The notes: generated by a model not told the origin, from the sequence alone. 20,982 bases of DNA from Castellaniella sp041675725 (GCF_041675725.1 NZ_JBAYTI010000048.1:1-20982), one strand, 5' to 3'. Positions 6,914 to 15,095 are shown, counted from the stretch's first letter. Program-made: numbers and translations.

Positions 6914-7520
6914 ACTCGCGCCCACGGATCAGGATCAGGCCGCGCTCGCCAAGGTCGTGCAAGATGCGGGAAAAATGCTGCGGTGTGAGGTTCAGGCGCG
7001 AGGCGATGACCCCTTTGGCCATGGGCAGGCGCATGGGGACGTCTTCGAGCCCACCGGATTCGCGCAGGAGATAGGCGATGAGCCGCTGGCGCCCACTGCG
7101 CACGGTATAGGCGCCGAAGTCGCCCATCATCATGTACAGGTGCCGGCTCAAGCTGGCCACGAGATGTCGCGCCAATGCGGGATTTTGCTCCATTTGCTGA
7201 ATGACCAGGTCGCGCCCCAAATAGAGGAGCTCGCTGGGGTCCAGGGCCTCGGCCGTGATGATGTAGTGGTGTTCCATGAACATCAGCGCTTCGCCAAAGC
7301 TGTCGCCCGGCTCGATGATGCGCATGATGCGTTCGAGCCCGGAAGCGGTCTCGTGGTAGAGCTTGATGCGCCCGCTGACCACAATATGCATGCCGTCGCA
7401 CGGCTCGCCTCTGAGCGCGATGATTTCACCCCGGCGCGCGCGCGAGCGGTGAGCGCCCTCGATCAGGGGAGCCAGCAGATCGGGCGGAATGCCCTGAAAA
7501 TAAGGGATCTGTACGAGCAT
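6858..7520 (-). CDS. dnr: Crp/Fnr-family regulator resembling the NO sensor DNR
   Basis: A 220-residue one-domain-plus-HTH regulator. A cyclic-nucleotide-binding-like beta barrel (about 5-115) contains 'GDSFGEALMFME' and is followed by a long dimerisation helix (about 115-150). The winged helix at 167-190 ('ASRLNLTPQHFSRILHDL') is followed by 'GREFTILD'. The EALMFM segment, the HFSRILH recognition helix and the GREFTILD ending are close to Pseudomonas DNR, the heme-dependent activator of NO-respiration genes. The four-cysteine Fe-S signature of FNR/ANR is absent, with C41 the only Cys. It is transcribed towards the putative NO reductase operon and overlaps orf1 tail to tail by 56 bases. I infer that it responds to NO or low oxygen. 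Ligand and targets are not visible. Confidence 0.8.
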   Translation of the reverse strand: MLVQIPYFQGIPPDLLAPLIEGAHRSRARRGEIIALRGEPCDGMHIVVSGRIKLYHETASGLERIMRIIEPGDSFGEALMFMEHHYIITAEALDPSELLYLGRDLVIQQMEQNPALARHLVASLSRHLYMMMGDFGAYTVRSGRQRLIAYLLRESGGLEDVPMRLPMAKGVIASRLNLTPQHFSRILHDLGERGLILIRGREFTILDADGLRAYYEQQAL

Positions 7521-7663
7521 GGTGCGGCAAGGCGAGAGGCATTCTGTATAGGATACGCCATTGGGTGCCCAAGCGGCAGGGCTGGTGACTGGGTGGGAGT
7601 GTAGTGCCGCGCGACGGCCAGGGCCTCGCCGGGCCGGGGCACGTGGCCAATACTCTTTTTAAA

Positions 7664-7744
7664 AAAATTTGTAGTGACGCTTTTCGACTGTCATAAATCA
7701 AAATAGCGTCACTACAAAAATATTTAAAAACATTATTCAGCGCC
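7664..7744 (+). repeat. Dispersed inverted-repeat element, copy 1
   Basis: 81 bases, identical to 15745-15825 except for one base (T at 7724). It contains 13-base perfect arms TTTGTAGTGACGC (7668-7680) and GCGTCACTACAAA (7706-7718) around a 25-base AT-rich centre, then an A/T-rich tail and 'cattattcagcgcc'. The identity across the loop as well as the arms points to recent duplication or a conserved mobile or structural unit, not a simple operator. Confidence 0.85.
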
Positions 7745-7830
7745 TGCGACAAGCGCCTGCGACAAGCGCCTGCGACAAGCGCCTGCGACAAGCGCCTGCG
7801 GCAAGCGCCTACGACACCCACCTGCGGCAC
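7740..7830 (+). repeat. 13-bp tandem repeat, seven units
   Basis: Unit GCGCCTGCGACAA starts at 7740. The first four units are exact, the fifth has one change (gcggcaa), and units six and seven are degenerate (7805-7817, 7818-7830). It begins inside the 3' end of inverted-repeat copy 1. The units are adjacent without spacers, so it is not a CRISPR array. Confidence 0.88.
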
Positions 7831-7960
7831 GCACACATAGCGGGCATCACCCGGCGCCCACCACTGGGAGCGGATCCACAGTAGACAAATTCAGCCCAAT
7901 GCATATTCAAACCCTATGGGAGGCCGGTACATTCATCACAGACGACACGAGAAGAAAACG

Positions 7961-8341
7961 ATGCGACTTCCTACTTTTCACTTCGAAGTCAAGCTGACCA
8001 CCATCGGCTGGAATCCAAATGCCGCCCCCGCGAAGCCACGCCGTCGCTCGCCGCGGTGGATGCTCGCAGTTGCGTGCGATACGGGCGTGAGTGCCCGCAA
8101 CACCACGCAGCATCAAGTCTCGTTTGCCGAAGCCGAACTGGTCTTCTATGATCCGCATCGTATCCGTATTCTTGCCCGCCACCGGGACGACGCCGACCCA
8201 TGGTGGGTCACCATCGGCTGGGCACAGGGCGTATTCCTGGCCGTGGCGTATCGGGTGATGCGCGATGGCACAATCCAAATCGTTTCTGCACGCAGGGTGA
8301 ACGAAGATGAACGACGGCTTTATGCTGCAACATACCATTAA
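7961..8341 (+). CDS. brnT: BrnT-family toxin (type II toxin-antitoxin)
   Basis: A ribonuclease-type toxin of the BrnT family, which cleaves RNA and halts growth unless bound by BrnA. From ATG 7961 it has 126 residues; GAGAAG lies 6 bases upstream, and an in-frame ATG at 7916 is an alternative. The C-terminal part is typical: 'HQVSFAEAELVFYDP', 'VTIGWAQGVFLAVAYR' and 'IQIVSARRVNEDERRLYAA'. The usual N-terminal 'WDPxKxxxNxxKHGVSF' is split here: WNPNAA (17-22), then about 23 extra Arg/Pro-rich residues, then RNTTQHQVSF (46-55). The antitoxin gene overlaps its last 35 bases. Such pairs are usually autoregulated by the BrnA-BrnT complex. Confidence 0.82.
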   Translation: MRLPTFHFEVKLTTIGWNPNAAPAKPRRRSPRWMLAVACDTGVSARNTTQHQVSFAEAELVFYDPHRIRILARHRDDADPWWVTIGWAQGVFLAVAYRVMRDGTIQIVSARRVNEDERRLYAATYH

Positions 8342-8627
8342 CCTGAAGCGCCGCCCCCGCCTCGACAGCATGACGGCGGTCCGGCTGTATAACCTGCGCA
8401 TGATGGCGGATGGCGATATCAAGTATTTCGATATCCCAGAGCTCGCGCACGAAAAAGGCTGGAGGCGGGTCGGCCTGCCGCACAAGAAACAGTCCATCAC
8501 CCTGCGCGTGGACGCGGACGTGCTGGACTTTTTCAAATCCACGGGCCCCGGCTACCAGGGGCGCATGAACACAGTGCTACGGGCATTCGTCGAGGCTCAG
8601 GCCGAACAAGGCGTCATCGTCCGGTAG
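8307..8627 (+). CDS. brnA: BrnA-family antitoxin
   Basis: A 106-residue antitoxin. Its C-terminal ribbon-helix-helix-like domain 'KQSITLRVDADVLDFFKS' followed by 'GPGYQGRMNTVLRAF' is the hallmark of BrnA (DUF4415), which neutralises BrnT and binds the operon promoter. The N-terminal 45-60 residues would contact the toxin. The start at ATG 8307 lies inside brnT; ATG 8322 is a possible alternative. The order toxin first, antitoxin second, with overlap, is normal for brnTA. Confidence 0.88.
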   Translation: MNDGFMLQHTINLKRRPRLDSMTAVRLYNLRMMADGDIKYFDIPELAHEKGWRRVGLPHKKQSITLRVDADVLDFFKSTGPGYQGRMNTVLRAFVEAQAEQGVIVR

Positions 8628-8665
8628 CTGGAAACCCCTCCCATAACCACCACAGAGCGCCGCGA

Positions 8666-9391
8666 TTAAAGCTCGTTCTTCTCCAACCCCAGCGTCAGCC
8701 CATATAACCCAGCCAGCGTAACCGTATGGCGGCCAGCATCGTTCATATAGTCTGTATCGCCTATATGATCCATACGGCCCGCTGGGCTGCGAAGTGCGTC
8801 GATGAACTGTTGCGCCTGCGCATGCACGGCGGCGGCGTTGGTGCCTTCGATCAGGGCGTACCAGCCGTTCATGGGGCCCGCTGCATCATCATCGACAAAG
8901 GACTTGGACAACTCAGGGTGGCAGCGCACCCAGTGGGCGGCGATGATGTCGTTCTGTGTCACCGCGCGCGCCAGTAGCGCCTGTACACGCGCTTGCAACG
9001 GGTCGTCATCCGCCTTTGTGCCGTCATTGCCTGGCGCGACGGTGATGAAGGCCAGGAAGGCGCCGTGACCCTGGCCATGACTCTGCACGACGGTTGCGAT
9101 GGCGCGTGAGCCAGTCTGAAAACGGGTCAGATAATGCTGCGTCCGCTCGGTGGGGTGAGAGATGGCCTGATGGTAGGCGGGGCCGGTGAACACGTTGACC
9201 GCACGCGTAGTGCAGATCGCCAGGTACCGATCGGTGCCTTCCAGGGCGCGATAGCGTCGCCCGCTGACAAAGCCATCGATGCGTACGCGCTCGGGCAGGT
9301 GTTCCTTGTCGAACCATTCATTGAAACCTGGCTCATCGTCGGCGGCGACGTTGATGCGCGTAATGTGCAGTCCGAAACCGGGCAATGGCAT
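8666..9391 (-). CDS. DUF4286-like dimeric alpha-beta barrel protein
   Basis: A 241-residue cytoplasmic protein of unknown function. AGGAG lies 7 bases before ATG 9391. Features are 'FNEWFDKEHLPERVRIDGF' (about 23-41) with 'RRYRALEGTDRYLAI' after it, and a later segment echoing the fold ('GWYALIEGTNAAAV'). The EHLPER motif is typical of a family found in catabolic operons of Burkholderiales, related in fold to EthD and antibiotic-biosynthesis monooxygenases. It is the last gene of the TRAP operon, 69 bases after the flavoprotein, so a role in the same catabolic route is likely. The reaction is not known. Confidence 0.7.
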   Translation of the reverse strand: MPLPGFGLHITRINVAADDEPGFNEWFDKEHLPERVRIDGFVSGRRYRALEGTDRYLAICTTRAVNVFTGPAYHQAISHPTERTQHYLTRFQTGSRAIATVVQSHGQGHGAFLAFITVAPGNDGTKADDDPLQARVQALLARAVTQNDIIAAHWVRCHPELSKSFVDDDAAGPMNGWYALIEGTNAAAVHAQAQQFIDALRSPAGRMDHIGDTDYMNDAGRHTVTLAGLYGLTLGLEKNEL

Positions 9392-9460
9392 AGAGCGCTC
9401 CTATTTCATGGGTGCAGAATCATGGGTGCAGAAATTCGCAGACCGGTACCTTGCAAGGGT

Positions 9461-10894
9461 TCACAGGCCAGTATCCCGCAGGGGTTCATAGGCCAGCACT
9501 TTGCCGGGGTTCAGGATATTGAGCGGATCCAGCGCCTTCTTGATGGCGCGCATCATAGCGATGCTGCCGGGGCCGGCTTCGTTCACCAGAAAGTCGATCT
9601 TGTGCAGGCCGATGCCGTGCTCGCCGGTGCAGGTGCCCTGCATGTCCAGGGCCATGTGGACCAGGTCGTGGTTCAGTGCCTCAGCGCGCGCCAGTTGGTC
9701 GGGGTCATCCGGATGCACGAGATAACCCATGTGAAAATTGCCGTCGCCGACGTGGCCGACCAGATAATACGGTATGCCGCTTTCATCGGCTTTCTTTACG
9801 GTGATCGTCACTGCTTCGGCCAGCCGCGAGATGGGCACGCAGATGTCGGTGGTGACGCTGCGCGTGCCCGGGTGGTTGGCCAGGCCGGCAAAATGCGCAT
9901 GATGGCGGGCTGTCCAGAGCCGGGTGCGCGCCTCGGGGGTGCTGGCCCATTCGAAGTCCGAGCCCCCATGCTGCGCGGCGATCTCCTGGACCTGTTCGAC
10001 CTGCTCCAGCACCCCTGTGGGGCTGCCATGGAACTCGAGCAGCAGCAGGGGCTTTTCGGCCAGGCCGATCTTGCTGTACTGATTCACCATGTGCACCGTA
10101 TAGGCATCGATGAGCTCGGAGCGCGCGATGGGGATGCCGGCCTGGATGATTTCGATCACGCTGCGCACGGCGCTTTCGATGTCGGGAAACGAGCAGGTGG
10201 CGGCCATGATGGCTTCGGGCAGCGGGTGGATGCGCAAGGTGATTTCGGTGAACACGGCCAGGGTGCCCTCGCTGCCCACCAGCAGGTGGGTGAGGTCATA
10301 GCCGGCGCTGGTCTTGTTGGCGCGCGTACCGGTGTGCACCAGTTCGCCGGTCGTATCGACGGCCTGCAGTGCGAGCACGTTCTCGCGCATGGTGCCGTAG
10401 CGCACCGCGGTGGTGCCGCTGGCGCTGGTCGAGGCCATGCCGCCCAGGGTCGCGTTGGCCCCCGGGTCGATGGGGAAGAAAAACCCCTGGTCCCGCAGCT
10501 CGTGATTCAGCTGCTCGCGCGTGACGCCGGGCTGTACGGTGACGGTCATGTCTTCGGTGTGGATGTCGAGGATGCGGTTCATCTGCGACAGATCCAGCGA
10601 CAGCCCGCCGTGGACGGCCAGGATCTGGCCCTCGACGGATGAGCCTACCCCGTAGGGGATGAGCGGCACGCGGTACTGTGTGCACAGACGCATGGCGTCC
10701 TGGACGTCGGCCGTGTCGCGTGCAAAGACCACGCCGTTGGGCGGCATGCTGGCAAACGGGGATTCATCGCGTCCATGCTGTTCGAGCACCGAACGGTTGT
10801 CTGAATATTGCTCGCCGAACCGGGCCTGCAGCGCCTCGACGAAGGCGACGGGCAAGTCCAGCTGAATGGGTTTGAGGGAGGCTGTCGTATACAT
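9461..10894 (-). CDS. FAD-linked 2-hydroxyacid dehydrogenase, GlcD / D-lactate dehydrogenase (cytochrome) family
   Basis: A 477-residue flavoprotein oxidising a D-2-hydroxy acid to the 2-oxo acid, passing electrons to the respiratory chain. The N-terminal half is the FAD-binding PCMH domain, with 'PLIPYGVGSSVEGQ' (77-90), 'DPGANATLGGMASTSASG' and 'GTTAVRYGTM'. The C-terminal FAD-oxidase domain has 'GHVGDGNFHMG' and the terminal 'GTCTGEHGIG'. Length and motifs fit glycolate oxidase subunit GlcD or Dld-type D-lactate dehydrogenase. No GlcE or GlcF partner is present, which favours the single-subunit type. No clear Shine-Dalgarno precedes ATG 10894, and a tandem-repeat-containing gap separates it from the SDR gene. 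The substrate is inferred to be what the TRAP transporter imports or what the SDR forms. Confidence 0.88.
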   Translation of the reverse strand: MYTTASLKPIQLDLPVAFVEALQARFGEQYSDNRSVLEQHGRDESPFASMPPNGVVFARDTADVQDAMRLCTQYRVPLIPYGVGSSVEGQILAVHGGLSLDLSQMNRILDIHTEDMTVTVQPGVTREQLNHELRDQGFFFPIDPGANATLGGMASTSASGTTAVRYGTMRENVLALQAVDTTGELVHTGTRANKTSAGYDLTHLLVGSEGTLAVFTEITLRIHPLPEAIMAATCSFPDIESAVRSVIEIIQAGIPIARSELIDAYTVHMVNQYSKIGLAEKPLLLLEFHGSPTGVLEQVEQVQEIAAQHGGSDFEWASTPEARTRLWTARHHAHFAGLANHPGTRSVTTDICVPISRLAEAVTITVKKADESGIPYYLVGHVGDGNFHMGYLVHPDDPDQLARAEALNHDLVHMALDMQGTCTGEHGIGLHKIDFLVNEAGPGSIAMMRAIKKALDPLNILNPGKVLAYEPLRDTGL

Positions 10895-10946
10895 GGAACA
10901 GGGTGTTTTCTCGGTTTTTCAATTTTTCAGTCTTTCGGCCTTTGGA

Positions 10947-11003
10947 GCTTGCAACCTTTCTGGCTTGCAACCTTTCTGGCTTGCAACCTTTGGGGCTTGC
11001 AAC
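10947..11003 (+). repeat. 16-bp tandem repeat between SDR and flavoprotein genes
   Basis: Unit GCTTGCAACCTTTCTG occurs at 10947-10962, 10963-10978 and 10979-10994 (last bases changed), with a partial unit to 11003. The 16-base period would break a reading frame, as expected for non-coding DNA. Confidence 0.88.
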
Positions 11004-11034
11004 AAAGAGCGAAGAGCACGGGCTGACGGTGTTT

Positions 11035-11811
11035 TCAGGGCAGGTCCTTGAACGTCACCCAACCGGTGCCTGCGAGCCAGCCGCAATCCACCGGCAGGGT
11101 GATGCCGGTGATGGCGCTGGCGTCGTCGGACAGCAGGAAGCGCGCGGTCCGGGCGACTTCGTCCGTGCTCACGAAGCGCTTCATCGGCACGAACGACAGA
11201 ACCCGCGTGCTGTCGCGCTGGCCGCTGTCGATCTGCTGCTGCAGGCCCTTGGTGAGCGTGAAGCCCGGGGCGATGGCGTTGATGCGCACGCCGCCCGGAG
11301 CGGCCGACACGGCCAGGCCGCTGACCAGGCTGTTGAGCGCGGCCTTCGCGGGCGCGTAGGCCAGCAGCGGCGAGCTGCGGTAGGCCATGATGGAGGACAC
11401 CACCAGGATGGCCCCCTGCCCGGCGGCCCGCATGGGTTCGAGCCATACTTTGCAAGCGTGGTAGGTGCCGTCGTAGTTGATGCGCCAGACGCGCTCGTGC
11501 AAAGCCAGGTCGAAGTCGCGGATGTCCTCGACCGGCTGCAGGATGCCGGCCGCCGTCACCAGGAACCGGGCCGTGATCCCGCGCTGCGCCAAGTCGTCCT
11601 GCACGGCCTGCAGCGCGCCGATCTGCGATACGTCGGCCTGATAGCACAGGCACTGCACGCCCAAGGCATCGAATTCGCCCCGCAAGGCGTCGAAAGCATG
11701 GTCGTGGAGGTCCACGATGACCAGGTGCGCGCCCTGCCGGGCCAGGTCCTGGGCAATTGCCAGGCCGATGCCGCTGGCGCCTCCGGTGATGAGGGCCCAT
11801 TGATTGTTCAT
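11035..11811 (-). CDS. Short-chain dehydrogenase/reductase (SDR)
   Basis: A 258-residue NAD(P)-dependent oxidoreductase. I chose ATG 11811 (MNNQW) because AGGAGG lies 10 bases upstream; a longer frame to 11844 lacks support. Classical SDR features are nucleotide-binding T9-G-G-A-S-G-I-G16, S140 (VVSSIMAY), Y152 and K156 (YAPAK). The usual NNAG motif reads TAAG. FabG-like and BDH-like SDRs cannot be separated by eye. Position between dctQ and the flavoprotein in one operon suggests it oxidises or reduces a hydroxy or keto acid in the same pathway. Confidence 0.88.
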   Translation of the reverse strand: MNNQWALITGGASGIGLAIAQDLARQGAHLVIVDLHDHAFDALRGEFDALGVQCLCYQADVSQIGALQAVQDDLAQRGITARFLVTAAGILQPVEDIRDFDLALHERVWRINYDGTYHACKVWLEPMRAAGQGAILVVSSIMAYRSSPLLAYAPAKAALNSLVSGLAVSAAPGGVRINAIAPGFTLTKGLQQQIDSGQRDSTRVLSFVPMKRFVSTDEVARTARFLLSDDASAITGITLPVDCGWLAGTGWVTFKDLP

Positions 11812-11875
11812 GGGATGTTCGCCTCCTGTATGTATTGCTGTCACTGTCTTATTGTCACTGTCTTGTTGTCATGGA

Positions 11876-12376
11876 TCAGGCGTCCGGGCCGTCCGTGGGC
11901 GACAGCATCTGCCGCAGCAGCAGCATGACCCAGATCACCAGGCCCAGCACGATGATGACGCGCGCGGGCCAGATCGGCACCATGGCGACTCCGAACCGGT
12001 ACTCTTCGATCTCGATGGATTGCAGGGCCTTGAGGACGTTGGCGACGATCATCCAGGCCAGCGCGAGTACGCCCACCCCCAGGCCGATGCGCCGGATCAG
12101 CGCTTCGCCGCGGGTCTTCAGGCGTGTGACGAACAGGTCCACCCCCACGTGGTTGCCGCAAATCTGCGCGTAGCCCAGGCCCAGGAAGATGCCGCCCACC
12201 AGAAAGACCTCGGAGTATTCGATGATCCCGTAGATGGTCGCCTGCGGCACGAAGCGCCCGATGACCGACGAGATCATGACCACCAGGATGCCGCAGATCA
12301 GAAAACAGCCCAGCACCGCGGCACTAAATGCCACGGTGCGGGCCAGCCGGTCGAAGCGCGGGAAACGCGTGCGCAT
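11876..12376 (-). CDS. dctQ: TRAP transporter small permease subunit DctQ
   Basis: A 166-residue inner-membrane protein with four helices (about 15-40, 48-70, 92-115 and 133-154). It carries the DctQ features 'VVMISSVIGRFVPQ' and a 'YSEVFLVGGIFLGLGYAQ' second helix. It forms the small membrane subunit that pairs with DctM. ATG 12376 lies one base after the dctP stop (TGACATG), so translation is coupled. In most TRAP operons dctQ precedes dctM; here the order is M, P, Q. Confidence 0.88.
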   Translation of the reverse strand: MRTRFPRFDRLARTVAFSAAVLGCFLICGILVVMISSVIGRFVPQATIYGIIEYSEVFLVGGIFLGLGYAQICGNHVGVDLFVTRLKTRGEALIRRIGLGVGVLALAWMIVANVLKALQSIEIEEYRFGVAMVPIWPARVIIVLGLVIWVMLLLRQMLSPTDGPDA

Positions 12377-12377
12377 G

Positions 12378-13562
12378 TCACTCTACGCAGTCACGTTCGC
12401 CGCTGACGTAGCTGGAGGCCTGGTCATACTTGTGGTATACGGCCAGGTATTCGGCCAGGAAATCGTCGATCTCCTGCTCGGACAGGCCCGCCTTGGCGGT
12501 CTGTGCTTTCCAGATGCCCAGCACGCTGTCGCCGATCGCATCCTTGTACTGCTTCTTGGCCTCATCCGACCAGACGACGATCGTGCCTTTTTGCTCTTGG
12601 ATTTTCTTGCAGGATTCGAGCGTGGTGGTCTTGAGCGAGTTCATGGCCACGCCCTGGTAGCTGGCCACGATGGCGTCGATCTTGTCTTTCTGCGCCTGGC
12701 TGAGGCCGTCCCAAATTTTCTTGGTCATCAGCAGGACGCCCATGTTGTACAGGCCCATGCCGGTATCGGCGGTGTACGGGGCCACTTCGGGCAGCGACAT
12801 GACGACCGCGGCATCGAACGGCACCGAGGTATAGCCGTCGATCACCCCGGTATCCAGCGACTGGTAGATCTCCGGCGCGGTGAGCGCAATGGGCAGGGCC
12901 TTGATCTCTTTGAGCGTGGCCGTCTGCAGCGCGGCGGCGCGGATCTTTTTGCCGACCAGGCCCGCGATGTCGGTGATCTTTTCGCGCGACCCCAGAACGG
13001 TGGGGTTCAGCGGCACGAAGCTGACGATATGCACGCCGGCTTTGTCGTACTCTTCTTTGAACTTCTTGTTCGTCTGGTACAGCTCTGCGTAGGTCTGCAC
13101 GGCCGCTTCGGCGTTGGTGCCCATAAAGGGCACGCTGGCCAGCTGCGACAGCGGCAGCTGGCGCGGGAAATACAGGATGGAGATGAAGCCGAGGTCGGCG
13201 CGTCCGTCAGCCACGCCCGACAGAATGTCGGTCGCCGACAGCAGGGATTCTTGGTAATAGCCCTTGACGTTGGCGATGCCCTGCTCTTTCAGCGGCTGGA
13301 ACAGGCCGGGCTCCCAGCCCCGGGCGTATGAGGTCGTGGGTTGCTGGTATTCGGCAAATTTCCAGTTGAACGGCTTGGCATCGGCCCATGCCGCCGAGCA
13401 GGCCAGGGCGAGCCCGGCCGCCACGGCCCCCAGTACCGACAGCCGCGCCCGGTGGACGCGCCTTGTGGGCATTTGCGGCCTCGCGGGCGTCTGCGGCCTC
13501 GTGGACATCTGCGTGATGCCCGATTCCAGATTTCTGGCTTTCATTTTTCTTGTCTCCTTCAT
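12378..13562 (-). CDS. dctP: TRAP transporter periplasmic solute-binding protein DctP
   Basis: A solute-binding protein of about 394 residues that captures a carboxylate and delivers it to DctQM. ATG 13562 has AGGAG 7 bases upstream; ATG 13544 (AAGGAG 9 bases upstream) is equally possible, and the frame runs further into dctM. The leader has a Pro/Arg-rich repeat-like stretch (TRPQTPARPQMPTRR) before a signal peptide that ends near 'SAAWADA'. The mature protein shows the DctP fold: 'SATDILSGVADGRADLGFI', the 'VVGKKIRA'-like strand (LVGKKIRAAALQT) and 'EIYQSLDTGVIDGYTSVP'. The Arg in KKIRA is where family members bind the substrate carboxylate. The specific ligand cannot be told. Confidence 0.9.
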   Translation of the reverse strand: MKETRKMKARNLESGITQMSTRPQTPARPQMPTRRVHRARLSVLGAVAAGLALACSAAWADAKPFNWKFAEYQQPTTSYARGWEPGLFQPLKEQGIANVKGYYQESLLSATDILSGVADGRADLGFISILYFPRQLPLSQLASVPFMGTNAEAAVQTYAELYQTNKKFKEEYDKAGVHIVSFVPLNPTVLGSREKITDIAGLVGKKIRAAALQTATLKEIKALPIALTAPEIYQSLDTGVIDGYTSVPFDAAVVMSLPEVAPYTADTGMGLYNMGVLLMTKKIWDGLSQAQKDKIDAIVASYQGVAMNSLKTTTLESCKKIQEQKGTIVVWSDEAKKQYKDAIGDSVLGIWKAQTAKAGLSEQEIDDFLAEYLAVYHKYDQASSYVSGERDCVE

Positions 13563-13581
13563 GGTTATGCTCCTATCAGGG

Positions 13582-15033
13582 TTAATGCATGTGTTGCGGC
13601 AGCCACAGGACGATTTCCGGAAAGGCAAAGAACAGCAACACGGCAATGATCTGCAGTGGCAGCAGCAGGAAAATCCCCTTGAAGGCCTTTTCGAGCGTCA
13701 CGCCCGGCGTGCCGGCCACCACGAACACATTCAGCCCCACGGGCGGTGTGACCAGCCCGATTTCGATCATCTGCACGAGCAGGATGCCAAACCAGATACC
13801 GCTGAAGCCCAGGGCCTTGATCACCGGATGGGCGAGCGGCACGATGATCAGCAGAATGGATACCGGGTCCAGAAACATCCCCAGCGGGATCATGGCCAGC
13901 AGCAACAGCCCGACAATCACTTTGGGATCCAGCGGCAGGGCCGCGACCCACTCGGCAAACTGCGAGGGGATGTCGATGCTAACCAGGAAATACGTGAAAA
14001 CCGAGGCCCCCACCAGAATGGCGAAGATGAAGCTGGTGGTCGCCGTGGTCTCGGCAAAAGCGCCCGCCGCCTTGCGCCAGACATCGCGCGCCGGCAGCCG
14101 CGTGAGCTCGAGCGCGAGGATCACCATGCCCGCCAGAGCGCCCACGGCCGCCGCTTCGTTCACGGTGACGATCCCGGTATAAATCCCGCCGACTACCACC
14201 AGGAACAACAGCATGCCTTCGATGGCGCCCACCCACGGCGAGCGCTGGGGCTGGGCGCCCGCCCCCGGGCTGGCAGCGGCTGCGGTGGATGCGGTGGCGG
14301 CGGCGGTGGTGGCGGCCACGGCCGCAGCGGCGGCTTCGACGTCCGTGGTGGCGGCGGCGATCGGAGTGGCTATGGTGGATGCACTGGATGCAGTGGCCGC
14401 AGCGGGCTCAGGGGTGCCGGCATGGCGGGTGAAGCGCGCGATGACCATGACGCCTACGGCGAGGATGATGGCCGACACCACGCCGGGTACGATGCCTGCG
14501 ATGAGCAGGCTGCCGATGGATTCTTCGGCCATGATGCCGTAGAGCACCAGGATGATGCTGGGCGGGATCATCACGCTGAGCGTACCGGCCACGGCGACGA
14601 TGCCGGATGCCAGTTCGGTAGAGTAGCGGTATTTGATCATTTCGTGGATCGAGACCCGCCCGATGGTCGAGGCCGCGGCCACACTGGAGCCTGATACCGC
14701 TCCGAACGCCGCGCAGGCGGCGATGGTGGCTACGCCCAGCCCGCCCGGGATTTTCCGGAACAGCCGGTCTGCGATACGGAACATGTCTTCGGCGATGCGC
14801 GCCTTTTCGGCTGCGATCCCCATGAGCAGGAACATGGGGATGACCACCAGCGCGATCTTGGCGGTCGCCTGGTAGGGCAAGGCCCCGAGCGTGGTGCTGG
14901 TGATGTCCAGGCCGCTGCTGAGCACCAGGCCTACAATGCCGGATACCAGCAGGCCCAAGGCGACGGGCGCCCCGGTCATGAGCATGAGCAGCAGGACCAG
15001 AGTGGCGATTTCCAGCAACAGGATATTACTCAT
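13582..15033 (-). CDS. dctM: TRAP transporter large permease subunit DctM
   Basis: A 483-residue polytopic protein, the sodium-coupled translocation subunit. Typical DctM blocks are 'TGAPVALGLLVSGIVGL', 'IPMFLLMGIAAEKARIAEDM', 'ACAAFGAVSGSSVAAASTIG', 'SVMIPPSIILVLYG' and, near the end, 'EIGLVTPPVGLNVFVV'. It is longer than the usual roughly 430 residues because residues about 208-264 are an Ala/Thr-rich low-complexity insertion in the cytoplasmic or periplasmic loop between the two halves. It is the first gene of the operon, read from an extended -10 promoter that overlaps a palindrome next to tetR. Confidence 0.9.
   Translation of the reverse strand: MSNILLLEIATLVLLLMLMTGAPVALGLLVSGIVGLVLSSGLDITSTTLGALPYQATAKIALVVIPMFLLMGIAAEKARIAEDMFRIADRLFRKIPGGLGVATIAACAAFGAVSGSSVAAASTIGRVSIHEMIKYRYSTELASGIVAVAGTLSVMIPPSIILVLYGIMAEESIGSLLIAGIVPGVVSAIILAVGVMVIARFTRHAGTPEPAAATASSASTIATPIAAATTDVEAAAAAVAATTAAATASTAAAASPGAGAQPQRSPWVGAIEGMLLFLVVVGGIYTGIVTVNEAAAVGALAGMVILALELTRLPARDVWRKAAGAFAETTATTSFIFAILVGASVFTYFLVSIDIPSQFAEWVAALPLDPKVIVGLLLLAMIPLGMFLDPVSILLIIVPLAHPVIKALGFSGIWFGILLVQMIEIGLVTPPVGLNVFVVAGTPGVTLEKAFKGIFLLLPLQIIAVLLFFAFPEIVLWLPQHMH
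14242..14412 (-). repeat. Ala/Thr-rich low-complexity insertion in dctM
   Basis: About 57 codons, mostly Ala with Thr, Ser and Pro, built from degenerate GCG/GCC/ACC runs. They sit between the two membrane halves of DctM. The reading frame is kept on both sides. Confidence 0.75.
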
Positions 15034-15050
15034 GCGTCAAACCTGCTAAA

Positions 15051-15064
15051 ACTGTACGTTCAGT
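15051..15064. promoter_or_regulatory. Probable TetR operator
   Basis: ACTGTACGTTCAGT pairs at 6 of 7 positions around its centre. It lies between the divergent dctM and tetR genes and touches the dctM -10 element, a typical autoregulatory TetR operator position. Confidence 0.6.
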
Positions 15065-15070
15065 ATAGCA
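15062..15070 (-). promoter_or_regulatory. Extended -10 promoter of the dctMPQ operon
   Basis: On the minus strand the bases read TGCTATACT, an extended -10 (TGN plus TATACT), 29 bases before the dctM ATG. No good -35 is visible, as expected with an extended -10. The palindrome at 15051-15064 overlaps its downstream edge, so a bound repressor would block transcription. Confidence 0.55.
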
Positions 15071-15095
15071 AACACGCTGTCCGCAGAGGCAAGCC

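Larger units (their letters stand above)
7521..7960. other. Intergenic region between divergent dnr-like and brnT genes
   Basis: It contains three things. One is the likely promoter of the regulator gene just above 7520. The others are one copy of the dispersed inverted repeat (7664-7744) and a seven-unit 13-bp tandem repeat (7740-7830). I see no gene; minus-strand open frames across the tandem repeat are repeat artefacts. No TTGA-N6-TCAA box is visible upstream of the regulator. Confidence 0.6.

Noticed and set aside
7740..7830. CRISPR array
   Set aside because: The 13-bp units are contiguous with no spacers, and no cas genes are nearby.
7426..7836. Minus-strand frame with CRRRLSQAL repeats
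   Set aside because: It is produced by the 13-bp tandem repeat and the inverted repeat; no start signal or homology.
9134..10642. Long plus-strand open frame of about 500 codons
   Set aside because: It lies antisense to the flavoprotein and DUF4286-like genes, which have clear family motifs. Its translation is low-complexity GC-rich shadow sequence.
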